Part shown: positions 8,547-16,449 of the stretch, piece by piece
Numbering within the stretch: position 1 is the stretch's first letter
How the letters are laid out: each line of letters begins with the position of its first letter
Origin: JACQGZ01 sp036004665
GTDB taxonomy: Bacteria > Sysuimicrobiota > Sysuimicrobiia > Sysuimicrobiales > Humicultoraceae
NCBI GenBank assembly: GCA_036004665.1
Contig: DASYRG010000048.1
Coordinates: 1 to 64,000 of the forward strand
Direction: 5' to 3'
DNA: 64,000 nt
Program-made: the position numbers and the translations under genes
The notes under the pieces: generated by a model
Database searches by the model: none
Told to the model about the DNA's origin: nothing
What the model saw: the letters and a program-made list of their open reading frames with translations, nothing else

Positions 8547-8617
8547 TGCTACGTCTACGCGCACCCCACCACGCCGGCCCTCGCACTGGCCAAGACATCG
8601 GACAGCAAAAACCTCGC

Positions 8618-9607
8618 TCAAGGCCGGATGCCCAGCGTCACCTCAACCTGCACCTGGTCGCTGCCCCGGACGATGGTCACGCGGACGGTGCGGCCGGGTT
8701 CGCGGACGGCGACGGCCTGGAGCAGTTCGCTCCACTCGTCCACCGGGGCGCCGTCGAGGGAGACGATGACGTCCCCGGCGCGCAGCCCGGCGCGGGCGGC
8801 AGGGCTCTCCTCGACGATGTCAAGGATGAGGGCCCCCCGGTCCACGGCCACGCCGCGCTCGCGGGCCTGGGCGGGCGTGAGAGTCCGGCCTGCGATGCCG
8901 ATCCAGGCACGGTCGATTCTGGCGCCGGCGCGCAGGCCGCTCAACGCGCTGCCGATGATTGGTCCGGAGACGGCCAGGCCGTGCCCTTCGCGATTGGACG
9001 CCACCACCAGCCCGACCACTTCCCCGCGCCCGTTCAGGACCGGTCCGCCGGAATTTCCAGGGGCCACGTCAGCGGTGACGCGGATCATGATCTCCGGGAC
9101 CAGTCCCGGCAGCGATGAGCTGATGCCCACGACCTGACCGGTCGTCATGACTCCCCGCCGTCCTCGGGGCGCCCCGATCACCGCCACAGGCTCCCCGAGT
9201 GCCACGTCGCGGGCCACGCTGAGGGCGGGGAGGCGCCGCAACGCACTGACGCGCAGCAGCGCGAGATCGCGGCGCGCATCATAGCCGACGAGCTGGGCTG
9301 GAAACGTTCCCGCGTCAGGGAACTCCACGCGCAGATCGGCAGCGGTGCGGGCGACGTGACCCGCGGTGAGGATCCATCCCTCGGCGTCGACGGCGAAGCC
9401 GCTCCCCAGCACCGGCCGCCCCTCCTGGATGCCGCGCACCACGGTCACGGCGGGGGCTGTCAGGGCATAGACGGCCTGCGCGTCGAACGCCGACGCAGGG
9501 GCAGCCTGACCCAGGGAGGGCGCGGCGGTGGTGAGCGTCAACGCCACCACCAGCATCAGAATGCGCAGCAGACGGGTGCGCCAGGGCTCATAGGCAGGGG
9601 TCTTCAT
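8618..9607 (-). CDS. HtrA/DegP-like secreted serine protease with one PDZ domain
   Basis: A 329-residue S1C (trypsin-like) protease of the envelope. The ATG at 9607 has GGAGG six bases ahead and is followed by a signal peptide or anchor (LLRILMLVVALTLTTAAPSLG). The catalytic triad is visible: His84 in TAGHV, Asp114 in RRDLALL and Ser186 in APGNSGGPV. A single C-terminal PDZ domain holds AGLRAGDVIVSLDGAPVDEW. The family degrades or refolds damaged envelope proteins and can act in stress signalling. It is transcribed alone, between two hairpins. An Arg- and Pro-rich upstream extension in the same frame lacks a leader and was left out. Confidence 0.92.
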   Translation of the reverse strand: MKTPAYEPWRTRLLRILMLVVALTLTTAAPSLGQAAPASAFDAQAVYALTAPAVTVVRGIQEGRPVLGSGFAVDAEGWILTAGHVARTAADLRVEFPDAGTFPAQLVGYDARRDLALLRVSALRRLPALSVARDVALGEPVAVIGAPRGRRGVMTTGQVVGISSSLPGLVPEIMIRVTADVAPGNSGGPVLNGRGEVVGLVVASNREGHGLAVSGPIIGSALSGLRAGARIDRAWIGIAGRTLTPAQARERGVAVDRGALILDIVEESPAARAGLRAGDVIVSLDGAPVDEWSELLQAVAVREPGRTVRVTIVRGSDQVQVEVTLGIRP

Positions 9608-9687
9608 CTCTCTCCTCCCGGTGGCATGAGCGTACACACATCCCTGTAACGGAGGAAGGCTAGCGGAAGGTCCCTGCCAGAAACGCA

Positions 9688-9724
9688 ACGGGGGCGCAGA
9701 CGGGGTGGGCGTCCGCGCCCCCGT
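9688..9724 (-). terminator. Probable terminator after the sigma factor/roadblock unit
   Basis: A perfect 10-bp stem (ACGGGGGCGC with GCGCCCCCGT) lies 39 bp past the stop of the roadblock gene. On the minus strand it is followed by TTGCGTTTCT, a short U-rich stretch. Position and polarity fit an intrinsic terminator separating that operon from the HtrA gene. Confidence 0.55.
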
Positions 9725-9762
9725 GCGGTCGTGCGGGGGGCCGGGGTACAGCGATACGCGTC

Positions 9763-10116
9763 TTAGACCAGCGCGGCGGCGAGCTGGCTGTTGCGCTTCA
9801 TCTCCAGACGGATGCGGCCCAGGTTGCAGCGGGCGTTGCCCACCACCACCAGGAGGGCATCGGGACCGGCGGGGCCCACGGCCACGGGTCCCTCTTCGAA
9901 CTCCATGAGCAGGCCGCGGATCATCCCGCGCACCATCTCTGTCCCCATCGCCTCGGCAGCCGCCATGTTGCTGGCGACGATGGCCGCCACGCCCTCCAGG
10001 TCGACGTCCTCGGTGGAGATACCCTCGATGACGAACCCGTCTCGTCCCACCACGAGGACCGCGAGGACGCCTTCCACCTTGGCCAGCTCTGCCAGCACGT
10101 CCTTGATCTGCGACAC
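9763..10116 (-). CDS. Roadblock/LC7-domain protein
   Basis: A 117-residue single-domain roadblock/LC7 (MglB-like fold) protein: helix VSQIKDVLAELAKVEGVLAV, strand LVVGRDGFVIEGIS, the long helix LEGVAAIVASNMAAAEAMG and a paired strand DALLVVVGNARCNLGRIRLE. Such proteins dimerise and act as scaffolds or GTPase-activating partners of small Ras-like GTPases (MglA) that control pilus polarity and motility; no MglA gene is in this window. The GTG at 10116 is preceded by GGAGGG at proper spacing and lies 14 bp after the sigma factor stop, so the two are co-transcribed. A second roadblock gene lies at 17581. Confidence 0.88.
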   Translation of the reverse strand: MSQIKDVLAELAKVEGVLAVLVVGRDGFVIEGISTEDVDLEGVAAIVASNMAAAEAMGTEMVRGMIRGLLMEFEEGPVAVGPAGPDALLVVVGNARCNLGRIRLEMKRNSQLAAALV

Positions 10117-10130
10117 CGTCTTCCCTCCGT

Positions 10131-10991
10131 TCACATCGCCGGGTTGAGGAGCGCCCGGAGTTTCGTCAGGGAGCTCGCCAGCACGCGCGAGACGTGTTTT
10201 TGACTGATGCCGATGCGTCGAGCCGCTTCCATCTGTGTCAGGTCCGTGAAGAAGAGGTAGTAGAGGACGCGGCGCTGCAAGGTGTTCAACTTCTCCATCG
10301 CATCGAAGAGGACGATACGGTCTTCCAGCGGCAAGGGCCCGCTGCCGTTGCCTTTGTGTCGCGTACGGTCCCGGTCGGCGCGCAATTCGCCCGTCTCCTC
10401 GTCCGCCTCCAGCGAGATGGTCCGCAGCACCTCGCGGGTCTTGAGGACCTCCATCAGGCCCTCCTCTTCCACGTTGAGTTCGGAGGCGAGCTGTTCGACC
10501 GCGGGGAAGCGCCCCTCTTCGCTGATGTAGCGCGCCGAGGCCTCTTCAATCTGGTGATTGAGCTTCTGCAGCCAGCGGGGTTTGCGGATCGTGTCGCGGT
10601 GGTCGCGCAGGTAGTGGCGGATCTCCCCGCGGATGAGGTGGCTGGCGTAGGTCACGAACTTGACGCCCCTGCCGGCGTCGAAGAGCTCCAGGGCGTTGAG
10701 TAGCCCGATGAAGCCGACCTGCATCAGGTCGTCGGTTGGCACCCCGGCGAAGATGAAGTCGGAGACGATTCGGCGGACCAGCGGCGTGCAGGCGAGGACC
10801 ACCTGCTCCCGGAGCGCCGGCTCGCGCGTCTCCGCGTAGCGGGCGACCAATACGTCCTCATCTCGAGCGACGGAGCGCTCTGAGTCTGGCGCCGCGCGTT
10901 CGAGCCGGACGACCGAGGTGGATGGATGAGTCCGCATCTGCGGTCGTGACGTCTCGGCGCTACGGCGAACGGCTTGAGTACGAGCTGCCAT
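10131..10991 (-). CDS. Group 3 sigma-70 factor (SigB/SigF/WhiG type)
   Basis: An alternative sigma factor of 286 residues with regions 2, 3 and 4 but no region 1.1. Region 2 is DLMQVGFIGLLNALELFD followed by GVKFVTYASHLIRGEIRHYL. Region 3 is FPAVEQLASELNVEEEGLME. Region 4 has the HTH TQMEAARRIGISQKHVSRVL. A basic, Ser/Thr-rich 30-residue leader precedes it. The ATG at 10991 has GGGGAGAG upstream. The gene is the first downstream of a cyclic-di-GMP-type riboswitch (about 11165-11250), so its expression should respond to the second messenger. No anti-sigma or anti-anti-sigma gene is adjacent. Its regulon cannot be read from the window; motility or surface-growth genes are plausible. Confidence 0.92.
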   Translation of the reverse strand: MAARTQAVRRSAETSRPQMRTHPSTSVVRLERAAPDSERSVARDEDVLVARYAETREPALREQVVLACTPLVRRIVSDFIFAGVPTDDLMQVGFIGLLNALELFDAGRGVKFVTYASHLIRGEIRHYLRDHRDTIRKPRWLQKLNHQIEEASARYISEEGRFPAVEQLASELNVEEEGLMEVLKTREVLRTISLEADEETGELRADRDRTRHKGNGSGPLPLEDRIVLFDAMEKLNTLQRRVLYYLFFTDLTQMEAARRIGISQKHVSRVLASSLTKLRALLNPAM

Positions 10992-11123
10992 CGGTCTCTC
11001 CCCTCCGGCGGCAGTGCCCCGAATGCTAGTGAGATGCCCGCGGCAGGTTGAGCCTGTCGGGGCGCAGGCTCAGGTGGGCGATGCATGCTCCGACGAAAAG
11101 TGCGATTCGTCCGCCTGAAAGTT

Positions 11124-11159
11124 GAAATCGCCCTCGGTGACTTCCCCGAGAGCGATTTC
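11124..11159 (-). terminator. Hairpin downstream of riboswitch 1, probable expression platform
   Basis: A 14-bp stem with one G-U pair (GAAATCGCCCTCGG with CCGAGAGCGATTTC, plus-strand reading) and an 8-base loop follows the riboswitch core by a few bases and precedes the sigma factor start by 133 bases. On the minus strand it is followed by AACTTTC. It is positioned to act as the regulated terminator of the riboswitch, although its U-tract is weak. Confidence 0.5.
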
Positions 11160-11164
11160 TGTGA

Positions 11165-11250
11165 AACCTTATCCCTTCGGCAGCCCGGCCGACCTATTGC
11201 TAGGTCCCGTAACTTTGCGCCCCCACCTCGCGATGGGTTAGCCTTTCTCG
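11165..11250 (-). ncRNA. Cyclic-di-GMP-I (GEMM) riboswitch 1
   Basis: The minus strand reads GGCTAACCC, then a short hairpin closed by a GCGA tetraloop, then GGGGGCGCAAAGTTACGGGA, a second hairpin ACCTA-GCAA-TAGGT, and GGCCGGGCTGCCGA. This matches the GEMM layout: GGCAAACC, a GNRA-capped stem, GGGACGCAAAG, a second stem, and a closing GGGUUGCCG. A U replaces the first A of the consensus GCAAACC, and the closing strand reads GGGCTGCCG, so P1 is slightly weakened. The family binds cyclic di-GMP. It lies directly upstream of the sigma factor and roadblock genes. Confidence 0.75.
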
Positions 11251-11396
11251 GGGACTTTCTATGAACTTGTGACTGCCGATATTCTACACGAACTTCCGGA
11301 CTCCTTCTAATTCTTCCCGCTAAAAATCGAATGTTTTTTACCCAAATTCCTTCCTCTATACATGCGACGATCTTCTCGGGAGATGACAGGAAGCCC

Positions 11397-12554
11397 TCAG
11401 CTGGAGGAAGTCGGGGCGCGGCTCCGCGACGTATACCGGAAGACCATACGACGCTCCAGGAGCGTGGCGACGAGCGCCTCGACACGACCGAGCGGCGCCG
11501 CCGCCGCCTGGGCCACCTCAGCGAGCGTTCGCGTACCGTCCAGCAACAGGAGGATGCGCTGCGTCTCTGGCCCATGGACCGCCGCCAGCGCCACGACCAC
11601 ATCACCGGCCGCATCCACGGTGGGGGCCAGGAGGAATCGCTCATCGCCCCGAAAACGACGAGACGCTTCGCTCCTGGCCTGATCCACCGCGGTCTCCCCG
11701 GACTCCGCCGGCGCGGGTGGGGAGATCTGAACGGGTACACGCTCCTGCGATACCGGGGCCGAGCCAACCTCCGCTGCCGGGCCCGAGCCGTCTTGCGCGG
11801 CCGGCACTGCAATTGGGGCCTGCTCGCCCGCCGGCGGCGCCGCGGCAGCGGGCGACTCGACGGTGGGCTGTTGTGCGGACATGGACGCCTCCGTCTCCGC
11901 GGCCCCTGGAGTCTGTGTAGGACTGAGGGACGGGCTCCCCGCGAAGGTATCCTGTCGTTCCGGAGCGGGAGCCCGTCCCTCAGTCCTGTGCGGCTCTTCT
12001 AGGGGCCGCGGCGCCGGTGGCAGCAACTCCTGCGAGACGCGCCCGCGATAGATCTGCAACAATCCCTCCGCCTGGGTCGGGACGCTCTCCCCGTTCACGG
12101 CGGTGCCCTGAGTGAATCTGACCGAGCGCACCGTGCCTCCCTGGACGATCCACGCTCCGGACAGGTCGCCCACGAGAACGGCCATGCCGCCGAAATTGGT
12201 CCGCCGGGCCCACTCGACCCAAGCCGCGGGGGAGACGATTTCTGAGGGGAGGGCCGGCTGCGCGAGCATGAGCTCCCGGATGGCGCTGGCCCAGCGCGCG
12301 GGGAGGGCGACCTGACCCCATCGCGGCGGGCTCATCCGTTCGAGGCGCTGCGCCACGGCGGCGAGGGCCCCCTCTCCCTCCGCCCACCCCTCTCCCTCCC
12401 AGAGGTGAATGCGCGGGCGACCGGCCACGAACAGCAGGATCGCCTCCGCCTCAGGCCAGCGGATCCAGAGGTAGCCGTTCCATTCGTGCCGCTGCCCCAC
12501 CCAGGTGGACCACCGCGCCGGGGTCAGCAGCAGCTGGGGCCCGGGGAGGCTCAC
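11397..12554 (-). CDS. Unrecognised soluble protein with two effector-like domains and a long linker
   Basis: A 385-residue protein, last gene of the riboswitch-2 operon. The GTG at 12554 follows the upstream stop by one base and has GGAGG about 9 bases ahead. Residues from about 20 to 100 (WNGYLWIRWPEAEAILLFVA) and from about 135 to 205 (FGGMAVLVGDLSGAWIVQGG) look like two copies of a beta-rich domain. The second aligns by eye with part of the protein at 13317. A Pro/Ala/Glu-rich linker (about 215-320) leads to a C-terminal winged-helix-like domain (RILLLLDGTRTLAEVAQAAA). That layout recalls DUF4388-type response proteins, but I do not recognise a named family. A 21-bp inverted repeat lies in the linker. 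Confidence 0.75.
   Translation of the reverse strand: MSLPGPQLLLTPARWSTWVGQRHEWNGYLWIRWPEAEAILLFVAGRPRIHLWEGEGWAEGEGALAAVAQRLERMSPPRWGQVALPARWASAIRELMLAQPALPSEIVSPAAWVEWARRTNFGGMAVLVGDLSGAWIVQGGTVRSVRFTQGTAVNGESVPTQAEGLLQIYRGRVSQELLPPAPRPLEEPHRTEGRAPAPERQDTFAGSPSLSPTQTPGAAETEASMSAQQPTVESPAAAAPPAGEQAPIAVPAAQDGSGPAAEVGSAPVSQERVPVQISPPAPAESGETAVDQARSEASRRFRGDERFLLAPTVDAAGDVVVALAAVHGPETQRILLLLDGTRTLAEVAQAAAAPLGRVEALVATLLERRMVFRYTSRSRAPTSSS
11919..11987. repeat. Perfect 21-bp inverted repeat within a coding linker
   Basis: Bases 11919-11939 and 11967-11987 are exact reverse complements, 21 bp each, with a 27-bp loop. The 69-bp unit equals 23 codons and lies in the low-complexity linker of the protein at 11397, where it keeps the reading frame open. 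It could be a small palindromic repeat that inserted in frame. I noticed no second copy in the window. Confidence 0.8.
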
Positions 12555-12555
12555 G

Positions 12556-13320
12556 TCACAGTGCCTCCACGGTCCGCCGCTGCCAGGCGGCGCTGGCGCC
12601 CAGCCCTGCAAGACCGGCCACGCGCAGCAGATTGATTGGATGGGCATCCGAGTAGAGGTCATACGTGTTGAGGTAGACAAAGCCCAGGTTTGCCGCGGCC
12701 AACGCGAGCACACCGGCGGCGATGCCCATCCAGACATACCCGGACGCTCCGCCGCGAAAGGCGACGGCCGGGCCCAGCGCCAGGGGGAACAGGAGCGCGA
12801 CGCTGCCGGCGTAAAAGAGGCCCAGGCCCTTCTCCGTCCCCGCCAGCGGGGCGACGATAATCGGCCACATGAACCGGCCGACCACGACGATCAACAACGA
12901 CAGCCCGGCGATGATGAGGGCGACGCGCTGGTGGCGCGTGAGCATCGGTCTGATCAGCCAGAATTCATCGGCGAGCGCCGCCGCCAGGATGAGTGAGGCG
13001 GCGACGAGAAAACCGTCGGCGGTGGAGGGGTACGTGCGCGGCGCGCCGGCCCACTTCCTGACAGCGTAAATGAGAAAGCCGATCGTCCAGGCCGCGGCGG
13101 CGGCGGCGCTGAGGAACCAGACCCGGCGTTCCCGTTCGCCGCGTCCGTAGCCACGCGCCGCCTGACCGAGCAGCACCGCAGCCGATCCCGCCGCCAGGAC
13201 CTGGAGGGTCACCCCGAGCAGATGCTGCAGCAGACGCGCCCGGGCGTCGGCGGGCGAAGGGAGGAAGACGGCCGCGCCCGCGGCGAGCAGCAGCAGCGGC
13301 AGCATCAGCGTGTTCGTCAT
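12556..13320 (-). CDS. Polytopic membrane protein of unknown function
   Basis: A 254-residue protein with about seven or eight hydrophobic segments: LMLPLLLLAAGAAVFLP, LLGVTLQVLAAGSAAVLLG, WFLSAAAAAAWTIGFLIYAV, FLVAASLILAAALA, VALIIAGLSLLIVVVGRFMW, LFYAGSVALLFPLALG, VWMGIAAGVLALAAANLGFV and INLLRVAGLAGLGA. No catalytic motif is visible. Such a seven-helix block occurs as an input module in some membrane sensors, but here it is free-standing. The ATG overlaps the upstream stop by ATGA, and the downstream gene starts one base after its stop. It therefore belongs to the riboswitch-2 operon, between two related soluble proteins. Confidence 0.8.
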   Translation of the reverse strand: MTNTLMLPLLLLAAGAAVFLPSPADARARLLQHLLGVTLQVLAAGSAAVLLGQAARGYGRGERERRVWFLSAAAAAAWTIGFLIYAVRKWAGAPRTYPSTADGFLVAASLILAAALADEFWLIRPMLTRHQRVALIIAGLSLLIVVVGRFMWPIIVAPLAGTEKGLGLFYAGSVALLFPLALGPAVAFRGGASGYVWMGIAAGVLALAAANLGFVYLNTYDLYSDAHPINLLRVAGLAGLGASAAWQRRTVEAL

Positions 13321-14198
13321 GCTCCACCGTCCTGACGAACCGCGCCGAGGAGGCGCTTGACCGCGTCCTCACAGGCGAAGTCGCGGCCGACGGTCCAGAG
13401 GAGGCGCTCGGCGAACGCCGCGCCTGCCACCGCGCCCAGGCCATCGGCGACCGCGCGCAGGGCCGCGGCGGCGCGACGCGGGTCGATCTCTCCCCGCACC
13501 TCACGCCCGGCCAGCTCCGCGGGGGCGATCGCTGTGTTGATCGCCTCTTCGAGACGCCGCGCCAGCGGCGTCCCGCGATGGCGGCGTACCCGCGCCACCG
13601 TCTCCGGAAGCAGGCGCGGCCAGGGGACACCCGCGAGCGCGGGATCGTCCGGCGCCACCCTTTCCGCCGCTCGGAGACGCGACTGCTGGCCTGAGGCGAC
13701 CTGACGAAGGCCGGCCGGTGCCTCCGGAGCAACGGCGGTCGGCGCTGCGCGGGGCGGCCGACGCCGGGGTGCGGGAAGCGGAAGGAGAGGATGTGCGGGC
13801 TCCCCAGGGTGAGCCTCTTCGGGGCTCGTCTCCCGCGCCGGGGCAGCCACAGAGGGCACAGAGACCGCGTCCAGCGGCGCGCCGGGATGCACTGTCACCC
13901 GCGCGTCGGCGTCTCCCCAGAGCATTCGCAGCACCTCGACGGGATCGGACGGCACCGCGGCGTCCTGGGCGCCGGGGGGGAAGAGCCACGCGCCGGAGAA
14001 CCGCCCCTCCTCCAGCCAGAGGGCGCCCTCCCCCGAATCGCCCGCGGCCAGGATGACCCCGCTGAAACGCCGCCGCCGCAGCAACGTGATGAACGGATCG
14101 AGCGAGACGTAGGCCGGCCGCAGTTCATCGTACAGCGCCCTCCCGCCCCGGAGGGGGGCGAGGAGGGCGTCGGCCTGCAGCCGGGAGAACGGGGTCAC
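13317..14198 (-). CDS. Unrecognised soluble protein sharing a domain with the protein at 11397
   Basis: A 293-residue protein. The GTG at 14198 follows the TAXI stop by one base. Residues from about 30 to 105 (LDPFITLLRRRRFSGVILAA, GDSGEGALWLEEGRFSGAWL) align by eye with residues of about 135-205 of the protein at 11397 (ARRTNFGGMAVLVGDLSGAW), sharing an RFSG/NFGG start, a GD-S-G turn and a following strand. A Pro/Ala-rich linker spans about 110-170. The C-terminal 120 residues are predicted helical (LLPETVARVRRHRGTPLARR, RRAAAALRAVADGLGAVAG), without a family I can name. It overlaps the membrane protein gene by ATGA. Confidence 0.75.
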   Translation of the reverse strand: MTPFSRLQADALLAPLRGGRALYDELRPAYVSLDPFITLLRRRRFSGVILAAGDSGEGALWLEEGRFSGAWLFPPGAQDAAVPSDPVEVLRMLWGDADARVTVHPGAPLDAVSVPSVAAPARETSPEEAHPGEPAHPLLPLPAPRRRPPRAAPTAVAPEAPAGLRQVASGQQSRLRAAERVAPDDPALAGVPWPRLLPETVARVRRHRGTPLARRLEEAINTAIAPAELAGREVRGEIDPRRAAAALRAVADGLGAVAGAAFAERLLWTVGRDFACEDAVKRLLGAVRQDGGA

Positions 14199-14199
14199 C

Positions 14200-15168
14200 T
14201 CAGCGAATCCCCCGCTCTCGGTAATAGCGAAGCGCGCCGGCGTGCATCGTGATGGGCATGCCCTGCCGCGACGTGGCGAAGCCGACATCACGACCCCGGG
14301 CGTGGGCCGCCTGCAGCCGGTCGATGTTGTCCCACATCGCCTTGGTCAGGTCGTAGATCAGCTGCTCGGGCACGTCCTGACGCGTGGCCAGCATCGCCAT
14401 CACGGCCGCCGTCTGCACCGGGCGGTCCTGCCCCCGGTAGGTCCCGGCGGGGACGGTGACGCTGGTGTAGTAGGGATAGGACTCGCGCAGCTCGTCCACC
14501 ACCTCACGCGGCACCGGGAGCAGCTGGAGTTCGCGTGAGGCGGCCACGTCCTGGACGGCCGCCGTGGGGAAGCCCGCGGTGATGAAGGCGGCGTCGATGA
14601 CGCCGTCTTTCAGCTGATCCGCGGCTTCGGCGAAGCTGAGGAAGTCTTCACGGATATTGAAGTAGCCGAGGCCGAAGGCGCGCAGAATCTGGCGCGCGTT
14701 GACCTCGGTGCCGCTGGCCGCGGGGCCGACGGCGACGCGCCGGTCACGCAGGTCAGCGATGGTAGTGATTCCCTTCCCCTTCAGCGTGACGACCTGGATC
14801 GTCTCGGGGTAGAGCATCGCCATGCCACGCAGGGTGGCGATGGGAGCGGGGCGATTGTTCACCTGATCCTTGAACATCTCGATGCCGTGGAAGGCGTAGA
14901 AGGCGATGTCGTTCTGCACGAACGCCACCGCCACGTCGCCGCGCGCCAGCAGGTTGACGTTGGCCACTGACGCCGCCGAGGTCTGCGCCGTGGCCTGCAC
15001 GCCTCCGACGCGCGCCGTCCAGATTTCGGCGAGGGCGGCGCCGAGGGGGAAATAGACCCCCGCAGTGCCGCCGGTGGCCACGGGGACGAAGGTACGCTGC
15101 TGCGCGGCCGCGGGAAGCAGGGCGGCGCCCAGGATCAGGGTGAGCGTGATAGCGACTCTCAGTCTCAT
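14200..15168 (-). CDS. TAXI-family solute-binding protein (TRAP type) without a permease
   Basis: A secreted binding protein of the TAXI family, 322 residues. The ATG at 15168 has GGAGGG six bases ahead. A signal peptide (RLRVAITLTLILGAALLPAAAQ) is followed by the family's opening VPVATGGTAGVYFPLGAALA. Other family blocks are SAASVANVNLLARGDVAVAF, VAVGPAASGTEVNARQIL and DGVIDAAFITAGFPTAAV. TAXI proteins normally deliver small acids to a fused TRAP permease, which is absent here; neighbours are another binding protein and three non-transport genes. The family assignment is firm. Transport as its function is doubtful, and a sensory role is possible. Confidence 0.9.
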   Translation of the reverse strand: MRLRVAITLTLILGAALLPAAAQQRTFVPVATGGTAGVYFPLGAALAEIWTARVGGVQATAQTSAASVANVNLLARGDVAVAFVQNDIAFYAFHGIEMFKDQVNNRPAPIATLRGMAMLYPETIQVVTLKGKGITTIADLRDRRVAVGPAASGTEVNARQILRAFGLGYFNIREDFLSFAEAADQLKDGVIDAAFITAGFPTAAVQDVAASRELQLLPVPREVVDELRESYPYYTSVTVPAGTYRGQDRPVQTAAVMAMLATRQDVPEQLIYDLTKAMWDNIDRLQAAHARGRDVGFATSRQGMPITMHAGALRYYRERGIR

Positions 15169-15221
15169 CGGTATCCCTCCGTCAGTGTGATCGGTCTGAT
15201 CGACAACCTTCCGGCCCGGGG

Positions 15222-16343
15222 TCAAGGCGCGGCGGTGACGAAACGGCCGCCGCTCACCCGCGTGATGATGATGTCTCTCATCGGATCGCCGTGTGTGTCG
15301 AAGGAGATCTCGCCGGTCACCCCGGGCACGCGGCGCAGTGCCGCGACGGCATCGCGCAGACGCTGGCGGTCCGTCCCGGCCCGCCGGAGGGCGACGGCGA
15401 TCAGCTTGACCCCGTCGTAGGCCTGGGCCGCGTACTGGTCGGGGCGGCGGCCGTACGCTCTGCGATAGGCGGCGACGAAGGACCGCACCTGGGGGAGCGG
15501 CACGGTGGGCAGGAAAGCGGCCGGCACGTACACCTGGTTGGCCGCCGCCCCGAGCGAGGCCGCCGTCTCTTCTGAGTAGAGCGCGTCGCTGCCGGCGATA
15601 ATCAGCCCACGCCCGGCCGCCCGGGCCTGGCGGATCAGCAGCGCCGCCTCGTCCGGGTACCCGGCGACGAAGAGTGCCTGGGGCCGCTCGGCCAGGATGC
15701 CGCGGACGTGACGGGAGAAATCCTTCTCCCCGTCACGGTAGAGGCGGCGACTGGTGATGATCCCTCCCCGCTCGCGCACCGCCCGCTCGAAGGCCAGGGC
15801 CACGAGCGATCCGTACTCGTTGCTGTCGTGCACCACCGCGATTCGGCGCGCCGACAGGCGCTCGACCAGGTAGGCGGCCATCGCCTCGGCCTGCCTGTGG
15901 GCCGGTGTGGCCGTCCGGAAGACGAAGTGGCCGCCGTAGGGGAGTGGCGCCGTGGCGCCCGGTGAGATGATGACCACTCGCTCGCGCTCGGCCGCCGGCG
16001 ACGCCGCGAGCACGCCGCTATCGGTGACCGGGCCGAGGATGGCCACGACGCCCTGCGCGGCCAGATGGGCGACCAGACGCGCCGATTCCTCCGGATCGCC
16101 CCGGTCGTCCGTGACCAGCAGGGTCAGCCGGCGCCCGTGGATGCCACGCCCGTCGTTCATCTCGGCCACGGCGAGTTCGGCGCCCGCCGAGACCGCGCGG
16201 GCGATGCCGGAGATGTCGCTGGAGGCGGGGACGATCAGGCCCAGGCGAATAGCGCTCTCCGATGCGCCGCCGCCGCAGCCAGCGAACAGCACGACGCCAA
16301 GGAGAAGGAACGCCCACGATCGCCGGCCCGTGTCCTCCATCAT
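15222..16343 (-). CDS. Lipoprotein of the branched-chain amino acid binding-protein family (periplasmic binding protein 6)
   Basis: A 373-residue LivJ/LivK-type binding protein, first gene after cyclic-di-GMP riboswitch 2. The tandem ATGs at 16343 and 16340 open a lipoprotein signal with lipobox LFAGC (WAFLLLGVVLFAGCGGG). Family blocks follow: IRLGLIVPASSDISGIARAV, GAELAVAEMNDGRGIHGRRL, AAQGVVAILGPVTDSGVLAA, RIAVVHDSNEYGSLVALAFE and AAQAYDGVKLIAVALRRAG. Longer in-frame sequence upstream runs into the riboswitch and was discarded. No ABC permease or ATPase accompanies it, unlike the liv cluster at 29-39 kb. It heads a five-gene unit and may be an extracytoplasmic sensor component. Confidence 0.9.
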   Translation of the reverse strand: MMEDTGRRSWAFLLLGVVLFAGCGGGASESAIRLGLIVPASSDISGIARAVSAGAELAVAEMNDGRGIHGRRLTLLVTDDRGDPEESARLVAHLAAQGVVAILGPVTDSGVLAASPAAERERVVIISPGATAPLPYGGHFVFRTATPAHRQAEAMAAYLVERLSARRIAVVHDSNEYGSLVALAFERAVRERGGIITSRRLYRDGEKDFSRHVRGILAERPQALFVAGYPDEAALLIRQARAAGRGLIIAGSDALYSEETAASLGAAANQVYVPAAFLPTVPLPQVRSFVAAYRRAYGRRPDQYAAQAYDGVKLIAVALRRAGTDRQRLRDAVAALRRVPGVTGEISFDTHGDPMRDIIITRVSGGRFVTAAP

Positions 16344-16393
16344 CTCGGATGTCTGCCTCCCGCCGCCTTCGCCCCACGCTGCGAGAACGACGA

Positions 16394-16432
16394 CGCCCCC
16401 AGCTCGGCTCCGAGCCGCCGCGGCTGAGGGCG
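16394..16432 (-). terminator. Hairpin downstream of riboswitch 2, possible expression platform
   Basis: A 10-bp stem with one G-U pair (plus strand CGCCCCCAGC with GCTGAGGGCG) encloses a smaller stem GCTCGG/CCGAGC. It follows the riboswitch core by about 20 bases and precedes the binding-protein start by about 50. On the minus strand it is followed by TCGTCGTTCTC, so the U-tract is weak; control could be at transcription or at the ribosome site. Confidence 0.4.
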
Positions 16433-16449
16433 TAACGGACGACCTCTCA

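Larger units (their letters stand above)
10992..11396 (-). promoter_or_regulatory. Leader and promoter region of the sigma factor unit
   Basis: A 405-bp gap holding the GEMM riboswitch and its downstream hairpin (separate entries). Upstream of the riboswitch, 11270-11350 is much richer in A+T than its surroundings (TAAAAATCGAATGTTTTTTA on the plus strand) and contains a TAGAAT-like -10 at 11281-11286 on the minus strand. I could not assign a good -35. Confidence 0.5.
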
